Assembly: GCA_014529385.2 (NCBI GenBank)
Contig: CM043945.1
Span: 670,312-734,311 of the forward strand
Origin: Adiantum capillus-veneris
Lineage: Eukaryota > Streptophyta > Polypodiopsida > Polypodiales > Pteridaceae
DNA: 64,000 bases
Direction: 5' to 3'
Part shown: positions 11,888 through 22,181 of the stretch, piece after piece
Position numbering within the stretch: the first letter of the stretch is position 1
How the letters are laid out: each line of letters begins with the position of its first letter
Made by a program: the position numbers and the translations under genes
The notes under the pieces: generated by a model
The model's database searches: none
Told to the model about the DNA's origin: nothing
Seen by the model: only the letters and a program-made list of their open reading frames with translations

Positions 11888-13034
11888 TGTAATAGGACTA
11901 ATCTTTGAAGTTCTTAAAGTCGAAAAGAATGTAGTATGGCACATCTTTCTTTTAGTACGATTTGAAAGATTGTTGAATAGTCTATTAAATAGAGCTTATA
12001 TGAATGAGTTTGATATATTAAGAGAGAACATATATACTTTTTTTAAATAATACACTAAAGACGTATTTGATAAAGATTAATGAATAACAGATAGTATGTC
12101 TATGAACAGTAAAATTGAGATTTTTATTAACATCAGTATTTTATATTTATGTGTTTTAGCTTAAAATGGATGGGTAGGTTTAAAATAAGTTGAAAAAGTA
12201 GTGGAGACCCAAAAATAGAGGTTTTAGGAGTCGCAACCTAAAAGTTGCATTTTCAGCCAAAGAAAGAGGTTTTTTGCAATTCTGTCTGCGATGCCTTATA
12301 GACCAGACCTATTCCCGTCGTTTTGAGTACCTGGATTGCTCTGTTCTGAGTTCGTTTGTAATAGTTATGATAAAAAAATAGAAGGCAATAGCAGTGTAGT
12401 ATACATAGGGACAGACAGACATACAACATCATACAACTCTCCCTGCTATCAACCAAGAAGTGGATTTTTTTCTTCATGGTAGACTATTGCAATTGAGATT
12501 ATGAAGGTACATAATTATGTTTTTTACTTTGATTATCATGTTGAATTGGTTGCACGAGTATGTTCTTTTGGCTATTTTGTAAACGATGCAGAAATCAACG
12601 TGTGAAACAAGATATGTGCAAAGTGTCATGATAAAAATCTAACCTTCACGGATCGCTTAGCGATCACGTTATTATCTTATTCTCGTAGGTATACTTAGTG
12701 AGAAAATCGAGTTGACTGAACACCTATTAAGCGGCTATTTTGAGAACTCGTAGGCTTTTCGAGGAAAAGAAGGATAAAAGCACGACGGGTGGTGCGTTTG
12801 GGGATCATTCACAGATCTCCTCTTCTGCGAGTGTGAGTGCGAGTGCGAGTGAGACGCTGCATGCAAGCGGACTAAATTTCGGGGGTGGTCGGGAGGTTCG
12901 AGCTCCGTACAACGGAGTGCGCCCATATATTTTATTGCTCCTATGTTGTATCAAAACTTTGCAAAAATCCATCAATACAAAGATCTCTTTCTCTATCTTT
13001 TGTTGTCTATCTCTATTATTCTGTTCCTGTGACA
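11888..13034 (+). repeat. 3' LTR of the chromovirus, 1147 bp
   Basis: Begins TGTAATAGGACT right after GGGGAGAA and ends CTGTGACA before the TGAGG target duplication. It contains a near-perfect palindrome at 12651-12665 (GATCGCT arms around one base). Short open frames inside are not genes. Confidence 0.85.
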
Positions 13035-13039
13035 TGAGG

Positions 13040-15385
13040 GTGATTCTCTGCTGTCTCTGAGCTATCTGGGGAATGGGGGCAAGAGGCCACCAGATTGAGT
13101 CGAATTGCCTAACTGAGTTGGAGTTGTTGGATAACCAATGGACAACAAGGTTCGGCCTTGATCTATTCCAAGCTCCCCATAGAGAATTCAACAAGTCTGA
13201 CCCTTTCGCTTTGATGGGGTAGGGACCAAAGAAAACCGTAACCCAAGTTAAACCAGCCCAGTTCGGGGCAAGATCCACTGAGAATTTGTTGAGGTTCCTG
13301 AAGAGAAGTAAAGCCCATTCTTGACTAGTATCTAATAGAGCCCTGATGATTAATTTGACCGCTATTTTGTCTGCCCAACTAGACCACCTTTGTTAATAGG
13401 CAGCAGTATTCCCATTTGACCTCGGCTGATGCTCTCTTGAAAGGGTCACCTGCCCACAAGAAGTTACGGCAATACTTCTTGATAGGCTTGAGATGAACTT
13501 CTGGAGGTCTCCAACAACTAAGAAAAAACAGTACGTATGCTGCCAAGAAGTGATCGATGACTAGTACTCGACCTTCCAGAGAGGATTGGAACCCTTTCCA
13601 CCTCTCTATCTTGGTAATAAATTTCTGCAAGACCCATTCCCACCTAGCTTTGAGTGACACATTGAATCCAAACGGTATGCCTAAGAGCCTAAAAATTTCA
13701 CCTTCTTTAATGACTTTGGAGCCTTGTTGAGTGATCCAGTCAGGAAGAGGAGTGATGGAGGCTCTGATGCCTATTTTACTATGATTGACCTTGGACCCAG
13801 AGGCTAGGCAAAAAATATCCATTGCAAGCCAGAAATTCATTAAAGTAGTGTTATCATTGTTGAGAAGAGCGTTAGTGTCATCAGCAAACTGTGAAAGGCA
13901 TCGCTGCTTGTGGCTATTGGGGAGGGGGATCCCTCTAATACGCCCTTCAGACATCCTACCTTTGACGAGACAGTTTAATCCATCAACACTAATAGCGAAT
14001 AGGAGAGGGGCCAGGGGGAAGCCTTGACTAATTGATCTATTGAGTTCAAAGAAGTCAGAGAGAGAGCCATTAAGAGAGACCCTCGCTCTGGCATGCCCAG
14101 ATAAGGTGGTTACAAATCGGATCAGACCCGTATCAAACCCTATTTTTTCCAAACTTTGAAGGATGAAGGACCATTCAAGGCGGTCATAGGCCTTATCAAA
14201 GTCTCTTTTAACAAATACAAAATCAATGCCAGAGTCCTCAGCATATTCAATGCCTTCCCATAAGGCTATGACCGCCTCGATAATTCTTTTACCCTTGATA
14301 AATCCTTTCTGTTCCGCACTTATCCACTTCATGAGGAGAGGAGTGATCCAAAGAGCAACCACCTTGGCAAATATTTTGTACCAGGTAGTAAGCATGGTGA
14401 GAGGCCGCCAATTGGCAAGGTCTTCCCTGGCACCTTTCTTGTGTAGCAGCTTAATAATCCCAGTGCTAATAGAGTAAGGTAAAGATTTATGTCGGACTAA
14501 CTCCTCCCATACTTGCAAGAGGAAAGGGGCTAACACTTCCTTGAAGACCTGAAAAAATTCCGAAGGAAGACCATCAATTCCCTGGGACTTTTGGGGGGCT
14601 AGAGATTCTATAGCTGTTCTGATTTCGGAGAGAGAGAAGGGGAGGTCTAAGGACAATCTTGCTCCTTCACCAATCACCGAGAGTCTGTACTTCTATATCA
14701 CTTCTCTGGCTGCTGCTACCTGATCAGTTACCTCTTCTTTCGGGGCAAAGAGTTTGCCGAAGTAATTCCGGGTATAATCAAGGTTTTCATTCTCAGTCTG
14801 AATAGCATTGTCTGAGACCACGAAGAGGGGGACAGCTTCTCTGACTTGCTTTTTCCGGAGCATTTTAAACATCAGTTTATTATGACGATCTATCTTATCG
14901 GCCCACCATTCTCTAAAGAAAAGAGAAGCGTGTTTACAGGCTACGTCCTCCTCGTGTTTGATTCTGGCCCTTAGCTCCAAGATGGTGCTTTGGGATGATT
15001 CATCCTGTCTGCCCGCCTCAAGCTCTAAAAGAGCACTGTAGATCTGATCACATCTCTTCCTTCTAATTAAAGAGACTTCTTTTCTGAACTTCGAGAGAAC
15101 CTTCTGTGTTTCCTTTACTGCTAGGGACCAGGCAGCAACTGGTCTAGAAGATCTAGAAAAATGTCCGGCCCAGATAGATAGGACCGCTTCTTGAACCATG
15201 GGAAGCTTGAATAGGGAGGGATCAATGTGAAACCACTGATTTCTTATTTTGTTGCCTTTTTGGTCGATAGTGGTAATGATGGGGTAATGGTCGGAGAGAC
15301 AGGAGTTGAAGTTGACTTTGGTTTTGACCCTACTAAACGAGTTAGTGAGGGAGAGAGACACATAGGTTCTATCCAACCTAGCTTT
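13040..15385 (-). pseudogene. LINE ORF2, reverse transcriptase region
   Basis: The minus strand encodes the linker after the endonuclease (from about 15376) and then reverse transcriptase at 13379-14677: LPSEFFQVFKE, IIKLLHKKG, NWRPLTMLTTWYKIFAKV, EQKGFIKGKR, DFDKAYDRLEW, ISQGFPLAPLLF and the catalytic QFADDTNALL. This motif set belongs to plant L1-type non-LTR elements. A single in-frame stop near 14692 separates linker from RT, and a frameshift near 13378 separates RT from the following domain (13040-13278). The ORF continues beyond the inserted LTR element at 8930-9879. Two clear lesions make it a pseudogene, though the RT core frame is still long and open. Confidence 0.9.
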
Positions 15386-15787
15386 GCTTGCACTGTAGAG
15401 GGTTAGGCGGCTCGGTCCTGGGTATCCCTAGTAAATGGGTGGATGCAGCTAATACAGGGGATCATTGGGTTGCGGTCCCTTTGTCTAACATCCCTAACTG
15501 TACCATAGTGTCAGTTTATGCTGCGGGGTCTACTGCTCAAAGGAGGCAATTATGGGAAGACCTTGACCATATTCAAGGTGAGGTCCTTCTTACAGGTGAC
15601 TTCAATATGGTGGAATCCTCTCATGACAGGTTCTTGGGGAAGGGCGTAGTGGTCCATGGTGCGGAAAAATCAGCGTGGGAACTTCTCAAGGCTAATCATG
15701 ATCTTTGGAACTGCGGGGAGGTAGGTGTGTTTTCTTGGCAAAATTACTCGAGAGGTGACCGACATTGTTTGATATCACATTCTCACA
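15386..15787 (+). pseudogene. Inverted LINE endonuclease segment
   Basis: On the plus strand, opposite to the rest of the LINE, a frame encodes part of an AP-type endonuclease: GDHWVAVPL, CTIVSVYAAGS, then the conserved LLTGDFNMVES and GVFSWQNYSRGD. In plant LINEs this region lies just upstream of the RLDRTYVS-type sequence that begins the minus-strand ORF at 15376. The two pieces are therefore adjacent parts of one ORF2 joined head to head, the structure produced by 5' inversion during LINE insertion. The N-terminal half of the endonuclease is absent. Confidence 0.85.
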
Positions 15788-16197
15788 TAGGGTAAAGGGG
15801 CCAATAGCCGGCCACCTAAGGAAGGCGAAGAATTGCACTCAGTGTACAAAACAGTTTTCAGCTTGGGAGGGTGCGATCAAAAGCTCAACACAAGGGTTAT
15901 CTAGGATAGTAAGGCCAACTTGAATGGTGCGACACAGAAGCGGTATGACACAGTTCGAAATTCCATGTGTAACAAAAACGACCATGGAAAGGGAGACGCC
16001 GCGGGGTGTATATAGTGCATTGTGGCCAACAAGGCTCGATCTTGATATCGGACGATCAGGATTGCACCCACCTCTCGGCTAACCAGTACACCATCCATTA
16101 GCTTGTGTTCTTCTTCTGGAGGAAACTTGTACAAGTAAGGGGCCTGCCGCGTTGTTTTTGGACTGGAACCAGGCATGCTATTGGCCCCTTTACCCTA
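15788..16197. mobile_element. MITE with perfect 20-bp inverted ends
   Basis: 15789-15808 and 16177-16196 are perfect inverted repeats of AGGGTAAAGGGGCCAATAGC. One further pair makes the outermost bases TA on both sides, compatible with a TA target duplication. The 410-bp interior has no transposase. A Tc1/mariner-like or PIF/Harbinger-like non-autonomous element fits, but the superfamily is unsure. It lies between the inverted LINE end and the PPR start codon. Confidence 0.8.
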
Positions 16198-16301
16198 GCC
16201 TATTACAGCTACGCATATGGTGTGAGACGTTGTGTGAGGAATTTGCATAGTAAACATTCAAGTTGAGACATGAGGTGGAGCTTGGTGCTTGGTGCTTGGG
16301 C

Positions 16302-18734
16302 ATGGTTCCCAAGCCTGAGGTGCCTAGCATCCGGGAACTTTTGGCGAAGGAGCTGCGATGCGTCGTTCCGCAGGAGAAGCTGAAGGTACTAATCGATGAT
16401 AAAGGTAACGACTCCTCCATTGCTGACACCCTCTCTCGTCTCCAAGAGGTCGGCGCCCTCCTTGACGAGGTCTCCTTTGCAGCCGTCCTTCGATGGTGCG
16501 CCGTCTCCAATTCCCTTTCCGACGGGCAGAGTGTCCACGATCACATCACCAAAACCGGGCTCTCTTGGTGTGGCTTCCTCCAGAACCTCCTTGTTCAAAT
16601 GTATGGCAATTGTGGCGAGCTGGAAACAGCATTCTGCGTTTTTGCGGGCATGCACAAGCGAGATGTCTTCAGCTTCAGCTTCATGATCAAAACATATGTT
16701 CAGCAGGGACATGGCTCTTTTGCACTTGAGTTATTCGACCAAATGCAGCAAGAGGGCATCTTGCCAGACAGAGTCTTGCTGATGAACGTACTCCCTGCAT
16801 GCACCAATACAGCAGAAAGCGACAAATTGCTTGTTAGACTTGTGGGAAGCGACAACGAATTGGATTTGTTAGTAGGCACATCACTTGTCAAACTATTCGG
16901 AAAGTATGGCCAGGTTGAATGTGCAAGAGAAGTGTTCAATTCCACAGTTGACAAAGATACTGTGCTTTGGACTGCTATGATTGCTGTCTATGCGCAGAAG
17001 AAGCTCACAAAAAACGCACTGATTCTATTTAGCGAAATGTCACTCACTGGTATTGACCCTGATGATGTGACATTTCTTAGTGTTCTTTCTGCATGTGCTA
17101 GTCAGGGATACCTAATCGATGGAATGAGCGTCCATGCTTTTATTGTAGACACCGGCCTCGAATCTAGTACTTCTCTTATGAATGCTCTTCTCAATCTGTA
17201 CAGCAAGTGCAATGCTCTTAGTGAAGTCCATCACCTCTTTAGAAGTATGGATGAACTTGAAGCAGCTTCGTGGACTGCTATAATTGCAGCATACGCTCAT
17301 CATGGTTTGATCACACACACTATCCAAGCTTTTGATCAAATGCATCAAGAGGGGGCATTAGGAAACAAACTAATCTACATGAGTGTTTTTGGTGTCTGTG
17401 ATATTCCCCAGCTTCTGAGAGTAGGTGCCACAATGCATGCTCGGGCTGCATCCTTCGACTTACCATTGGATGCCACATCACCTTTGGATGTTGTGATGTG
17501 TAATGCTCTCATAACCATGTATGGGAAATGTGGGAGCGTTAATCAGGCGTTTAAGGTACTCCAAGACATGCCTGAGAAGGATGTAATCTCCTGGAATTCC
17601 ATTATTCAGGTGTTTACAAACCATGAACATGACAAAGAGGCCTTGCAAATTTACAAGCAAATGCTTAATGAAGGAACTTTGCCAGATGCAATCTCCTTTG
17701 TGCAAGTTCTTGAAGCGTTATCAAGCCCTTCTGCAATGAAGGAGGGTAAACAGACACATGTCTCTCTATTAAGCGTGGGGCTAGTGTGCAATGTTGTTGT
17801 TGCAACTTCTCTCTTAAACATGTACAAAAACTGTGGCAGTTTGAAGAGGGCAAGCTTGCTCTTCCATGAGATGTGTGAGCGGGATATAGTGGCATGGAAT
17901 GCTTTTATCGAAGCTAATACAGACAATTCAGGTGGAAAAGTTGCCCTTCAGATGTATGAGCAAATGCAACAGGAAGCAGTGCTGCCAGAACAGCCCACGT
18001 ATATTAGTGTCCTCTCTGCATGCGCAAACCACGGAGTCCTCTCTGAATGTAAGTGGACACATGCACGAATGGAAAAAAGATTCAGTGTCCTTGATCTTCA
18101 GTTGGGCAATGCCCTTTTAAATACTTATGCCAAATGTGGTAATGTAAATGAGACTCGGAGGATGTTCCAAGAGATGCCTGTCAAGGACATAATTTCCTGG
18201 AACACCATAACTGCAGCATGTGCTCAAAATGGGCAAGCAAAAGCTGCTCTTCACCTGCTTCCATCAATGCGAGCAGCGGGAGTTGTTCCAAATAAAGTCA
18301 CCTTTCTCAGCATACTTTATGCATGTAGTCATGCTGGTCTCATTCGTGAAGCTAGTAAATTTTTGACATCAATGGAGGAGGACTACGCCCTGAAACCGGA
18401 TGTGGAACACCATAACTGCATGATAGATCTTCTCGGAAGGGCAGGGTGCTTAGAAGAGGCAGAGAACTGGATGAAAAAGATGTCAGTAGAACCAACATCT
18501 GTTTCCTGGCTGATTCTTCTTAATGCTTGCAAGCAGTATGTAGATGTAGAGAGGGGTGAAGATGCTGCTGAGCATATATTTAGGATGGATCCGGAGGATG
18601 TTACACCATATGTGCTTCTATCAAACCTTTATGCTGGTGCTGGTATGGAGGAGGATGCTGCTGGAACCATAAGGAGGATGCTGGACAAAGGTCTGAAGCT
18701 TCAGCCTGGCCATCCGTTGTTAAAGGCATGTTGA
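16302..18734 (+). CDS. PLS-class pentatricopeptide repeat protein with E-type tail
   Basis: This single uninterrupted 810-residue ORF is the one clear host gene. Tandem 31-36-residue PPR motifs of P, L and S types fill nearly the whole protein, seen as repeated MYGKCG/LYSKC, MPEKDVISWNSII, A..LF..M, G..PD..TF..VL.AC. The C-terminus (last ~80 residues) resembles E1/E2 motifs (SWLILLNACK, YVLLSNLYAGAG) and ends soon after LKLQPG, with no DYW deaminase domain. PPR proteins of this class bind organelle RNA and commonly specify C-to-U editing sites; targeting to chloroplast or mitochondrion is expected but the N-terminus gives no clear transit peptide. I chose the ATG at 16302. The frame stays open back to a TTG at 16263, with stops in frame just upstream, near 16248-16253. 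There is no intron, as is usual for many plant PPR genes. A MITE ends 104 bp upstream. Confidence 0.93.
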   Translation: MVPKPEVPSIRELLAKELRCVVPQEKLKVLIDDKGNDSSIADTLSRLQEVGALLDEVSFAAVLRWCAVSNSLSDGQSVHDHITKTGLSWCGFLQNLLVQMYGNCGELETAFCVFAGMHKRDVFSFSFMIKTYVQQGHGSFALELFDQMQQEGILPDRVLLMNVLPACTNTAESDKLLVRLVGSDNELDLLVGTSLVKLFGKYGQVECAREVFNSTVDKDTVLWTAMIAVYAQKKLTKNALILFSEMSLTGIDPDDVTFLSVLSACASQGYLIDGMSVHAFIVDTGLESSTSLMNALLNLYSKCNALSEVHHLFRSMDELEAASWTAIIAAYAHHGLITHTIQAFDQMHQEGALGNKLIYMSVFGVCDIPQLLRVGATMHARAASFDLPLDATSPLDVVMCNALITMYGKCGSVNQAFKVLQDMPEKDVISWNSIIQVFTNHEHDKEALQIYKQMLNEGTLPDAISFVQVLEALSSPSAMKEGKQTHVSLLSVGLVCNVVVATSLLNMYKNCGSLKRASLLFHEMCERDIVAWNAFIEANTDNSGGKVALQMYEQMQQEAVLPEQPTYISVLSACANHGVLSECKWTHARMEKRFSVLDLQLGNALLNTYAKCGNVNETRRMFQEMPVKDIISWNTITAACAQNGQAKAALHLLPSMRAAGVVPNKVTFLSILYACSHAGLIREASKFLTSMEEDYALKPDVEHHNCMIDLLGRAGCLEEAENWMKKMSVEPTSVSWLILLNACKQYVDVERGEDAAEHIFRMDPEDVTPYVLLSNLYAGAGMEEDAAGTIRRMLDKGLKLQPGHPLLKAC

Positions 18735-19130
18735 GTAGTACCACTTGATTCATCCTTACTGCAACTCACTGCTTCCGAACCAACTATGGAGGCTGACTCC
18801 TGAGAAACCCCCAGTTAGTTGATGGCATCTTTGTGAGTGGTAACACAGCTTCCTTATGTTGTAAGAGTGAACGAGTGGCCTTAAACAAGAATACAGCTGT
18901 TGCCTTGTGATACGCTGGTTGGTGTAGCTTTAAGAAGTGGAGAGAGAATCTTCAAGCTGCTCAGGGCCCTAGAGACGATTAGGTGTTATGGGGAATGCTT
19001 CATGTTCTGGATCAAAACGTAAGGCTCAGTGTTTGTCTGGTGGTGGAAGAAAGGCTCAAATTTGAACCTGTCCCCAGAGCCTTACTAGCACTCTCCTCTC
19101 CCTCCTCTCTCTTCCCATTCTGAAAATGAA
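18735..19130. other. Downstream flank of the PPR gene
   Basis: Probable 3' untranslated region and intergenic sequence. No confident polyadenylation signal or further gene was found. Confidence 0.45.
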
Positions 19131-19133
19131 TGT

Positions 19134-19199
<66 letters not shown>
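19131..19199. repeat. Compound (TG)n(AG)n microsatellite
   Basis: TG repeats to about 19158 switch directly into AG repeats up to 19199. Confidence 0.97.
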
Positions 19200-19203
<4 letters not shown>

Positions 19204-19930
19204 TGGATGCGGGGCAAGTAGGGATATTTCTGTTTATGCTCTGACCATGGAGAAAAGTTACAAAGCCAGCACTTGATGTGATTGCTGCTAAGTCACTATT
19301 GTAATAATCTCCGTCAGCACTTGGCGCACAAGTTGAAGGCTCTTGTTCAGCTAGAGCTTTGAATCATCTTACCAAGTATGGTTAACAAGAGATGGCTACG
19401 GGTCTGTCACAAACTTTGGCCATTATTGGAACAGAGTTTTGCTCTTCAATGGCAAAGTCAAGTAATAGCTCATTTTTCACAGTGATGATGAGCAGCATTA
19501 ATAGATAGAGCACTTTCTACTTGTGCCCTGATTAAGAGATATCTCACCACAACTTGCAATTAACCACATGGACTACTCGTTTGAGCTGTGGCAGCACAAG
19601 CACAGGAGTGCCTGTCAGCATGGTACCAAAGCTAGAAGGAACACACAAGTTATAACTATTAGAAGTAGTAAGATGGAAAAGACTTTGAAAGCTTAATAGC
19701 AATAAGGGACAAACACATCAGTCGTAACATCCTAGATCTGGACCTAATAAAGTAGAAGGATGATGACATGGTAGTGTAAAGATTTCTATAGATTGCGGGC
19801 TAGCTTTTTGAATTGTACCGCATTGAAGACGTGCCCCTTTTTACCGCATTGAAGACATACCAAAAGGGGCACCAAGGTTTTGGGGCCAATGCTTTCTGGG
19901 AGTGGAACTCCGTCACTCCATGTCTCAAGT

Positions 19931-19969
<39 letters not shown>

Positions 19970-21115
19970 AAGTTGTTTTGAAGGTTAAATGTTTGTTTCT
20001 CGGCTATTCTTTTCGATCGGCACATGGTACCCTCTCGTTATAAGTGGTGTCAGAGCTTCAGTCATTTGCCCTCCTGACGAGCAAATTGGTCCTGCACGAA
20101 CCTACAACCACAAGTTGTGGAACTGGATGAAGAAGAATGACAATAGGAGGAGATGAAGAAACGGGAGTTCATTTTTGCCCTAAAAAGCTTTAAGAACAAG
20201 TTTTTTTTGTGCTTTTTAATGTTGCAAAGGCCTCTAAAGATCTCTTCAACCTTTGAGAATTTGGAGTGTAACAAAAGTCAAAGTTCATCCTCTTGATGAG
20301 CCTTACATATTTATGTGAACGAGTTTGGATTTTGATAATTTTAAAAAATTAGGGTTTTCAATAGAAATCAGGGTTTCTACAACATGGCATGCATTGTTCG
20401 GTGATCGGAACCACAGTAAGGCAGTTGGTCGTGCTGTAGGAGTTTATTTTTTAATATTGAAACGTGATTGCAATTGCAGGAGCAAAAATATGTCTCTAGA
20501 AAACATATATAAATGTTGCCATCAAATATTTACAATCAAAGAAAACATGTCCTTGAAGTAATTTGCATCAAGTGATATCAAAATGCATAAAATAAACTAC
20601 TGATTTGTTAATTAGAAAATGTCTCGTCTGAGTGTGCAATGTTGAATATGGTGTTGTCACAAGCTACAATGAAAACCATGAGACTAGTTAAACTTTTCAC
20701 CATGACATGAGAAAATAATAACCATAGACCATATAGTGCAAGACATGCAAAAGTGCTATATAGAAGCATGGTGGAGAGTTAACACTATGTCTCTTCAATA
20801 ATTATAAAGAACAGAAGGCGTGCCCTATCCCGTAGTCTAGTGTGTGGTCTAGACAAATGCATAGACATGAAAATTTAGGTATTAGTGACGAACCTTCATG
20901 ACTTATCATTGTAAATATTTGCTTGTCACTTTGGAGAGGTTGTTGTTGTTTGGTTTGCAAAGCATGCCATAAATGTAGTGAATATTTGATTTGGCATAGA
21001 GGGCATGAGATCAAGATTAGAAACAAACACAAAAGGAGTAACAATAACTCTAAATGAAATCATAAATAAACACTATGGTCATTCCATTCAAAAAATCAAC
21101 CTGAAATGTACGTTG
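19200..21115. other. No gene seen; short repeats
   Basis: Intergenic, AT-rich toward the right. A short direct repeat (ACCGCATTGAAGAC) occurs near 19818 and 19842. TGGTGTCAGAGC at 20046-20057 resembles a retrotransposon primer site, but no LTR end or paired LTR was found next to it. Confidence 0.45.
19935..19968. repeat. (GT)n microsatellite
   Basis: Uninterrupted TG/GT run of 34 bp. Confidence 0.97.
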
Positions 21116-21120
21116 TGTTA

Positions 21121-22168
21121 CGTTGGACGGATACGCCGCGACGGACGTCAGCATAGCGAGAACTCACCTAACATATAATGTGAACTGAGGACCAAGCTCG
21201 ACCCGCAGGCGCATGGAAGCAAGCAAAGGGTGTCAACCTCTACTCGACCGACTAATGACTACTTCCTACAGAGATATCAAATCTACATGCCATCGGTTCT
21301 GTGAATGTGAGAGTCTCCTATGATGCTACCGCAAGCCAAAAGCCCATTAGACGTTCTCAAAACGTTACGAAACTTGAGGGATATCCTATCAACACCAATA
21401 GGCCACTCTCCCTAAGGCCCGTGACCAAAAAAACCTACCCAAAATACCCTCCGTAGAGAAAACGTGTAGGATGTCTAGCCGATTTTTGCAGGTCGACGTT
21501 TTCGAAAACTTAAGTCCCTAATGTGTAGCTCTACTCGCTTTGATCACGTGGATATGCTGAAATGCAAAAACGGACAACAATTACTCACCGAAACTCCAAA
21601 AGTAGCTCGCGGGTGAATCTACCAAAACACAGACGAACGTGCGTGATGTAAGCATCAACGCGTAGCTCTCCTCATGGGCAACACACTATTGCTCTTCGTT
21701 TGCGATTCCGACCACCGTAGCTTCTATAGCACACATACACACTCTCTCACTCTCTTGCAGTCTCCCAACGACACAGAAGATCAGATTATTAAAAGTCTCT
21801 TTACAAAGCTTTAGGTTTTGGCTTATATACTAAGCCTTAGAAAACCTAATGTCCGATCAAAATGACCCTAGGCTTATATAGAGTTTAATTACAACACTGT
21901 GAGCTGGCTTTGCTCATCGAATAAGCATCTGTGGCCAAAATACAATTGTCGACTTAAAATATGAAGTTCCCATAAACATTATAAAAGTGGCCATAATGGC
22001 TCAAAATAATAATAACGGGATATTTGATGAGCTTGTGTCTTCACATTACAACATCCATCTTCATGTTCATCACTTCATCAACATCTTCATATGGAATGTT
22101 ATGAGAATCTTTGAGGAATCTTCATGGAATCTTTGTGGAAGCGTTGTTGAAAGGTTGACCTGTCAACA
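21121..22168 (-). repeat. 3' LTR of the 11.4-kb element
   Basis: 1048 bp, aligned over its length with 31596-32553. Its outer end reads CGTTGGACGG where the partner reads TGTTGGACGG, so the terminal T has mutated. It contains about 90 bp (near 21580-21685) that the right LTR lacks. A half-palindrome (ACGTGTAGGATGTC, 21462-21475) matches the array in the leader. Confidence 0.9.
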
Positions 22169-22181
22169 CTCTCCCCCTCCG
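22169..22181 (-). other. Polypurine tract
   Basis: On the minus strand CGGAGGGGGAGAG lies directly before the 3' LTR, the expected plus-strand priming site. Confidence 0.75.

Larger units (their letters stand above)
9880..13034 (+). mobile_element. Deleted chromovirus (Ty3/gypsy) inserted in the LINE
   Basis: A TG...CA element is flanked by perfect 5-bp duplications TGAGG at 9875-9879 and 13035-13039. It has a truncated left LTR (9880-~10207), the end of integrase with a chromodomain (11415-11887), a GGGGAGAA polypurine tract and a full right LTR (11888-13034). No primer-binding site, gag, protease or reverse transcriptase remains. Its insertion splits the LINE ORF, so it is younger than the LINE. 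About 1.2 kb of unassigned palindrome-rich sequence lies between the left LTR stub and the integrase. Confidence 0.85.

Noticed and set aside
16263-16301. Longer PPR start at 16263
   Set aside because: That codon is TTG, not ATG. The first in-frame ATG is at 16302 and is the more likely start in a eukaryote.
20046-20057. Primer-site-like TGGTGTCAGAGC
   Set aside because: No LTR end precedes it (no CA terminus) and no partner LTR was found, so an element cannot be supported.
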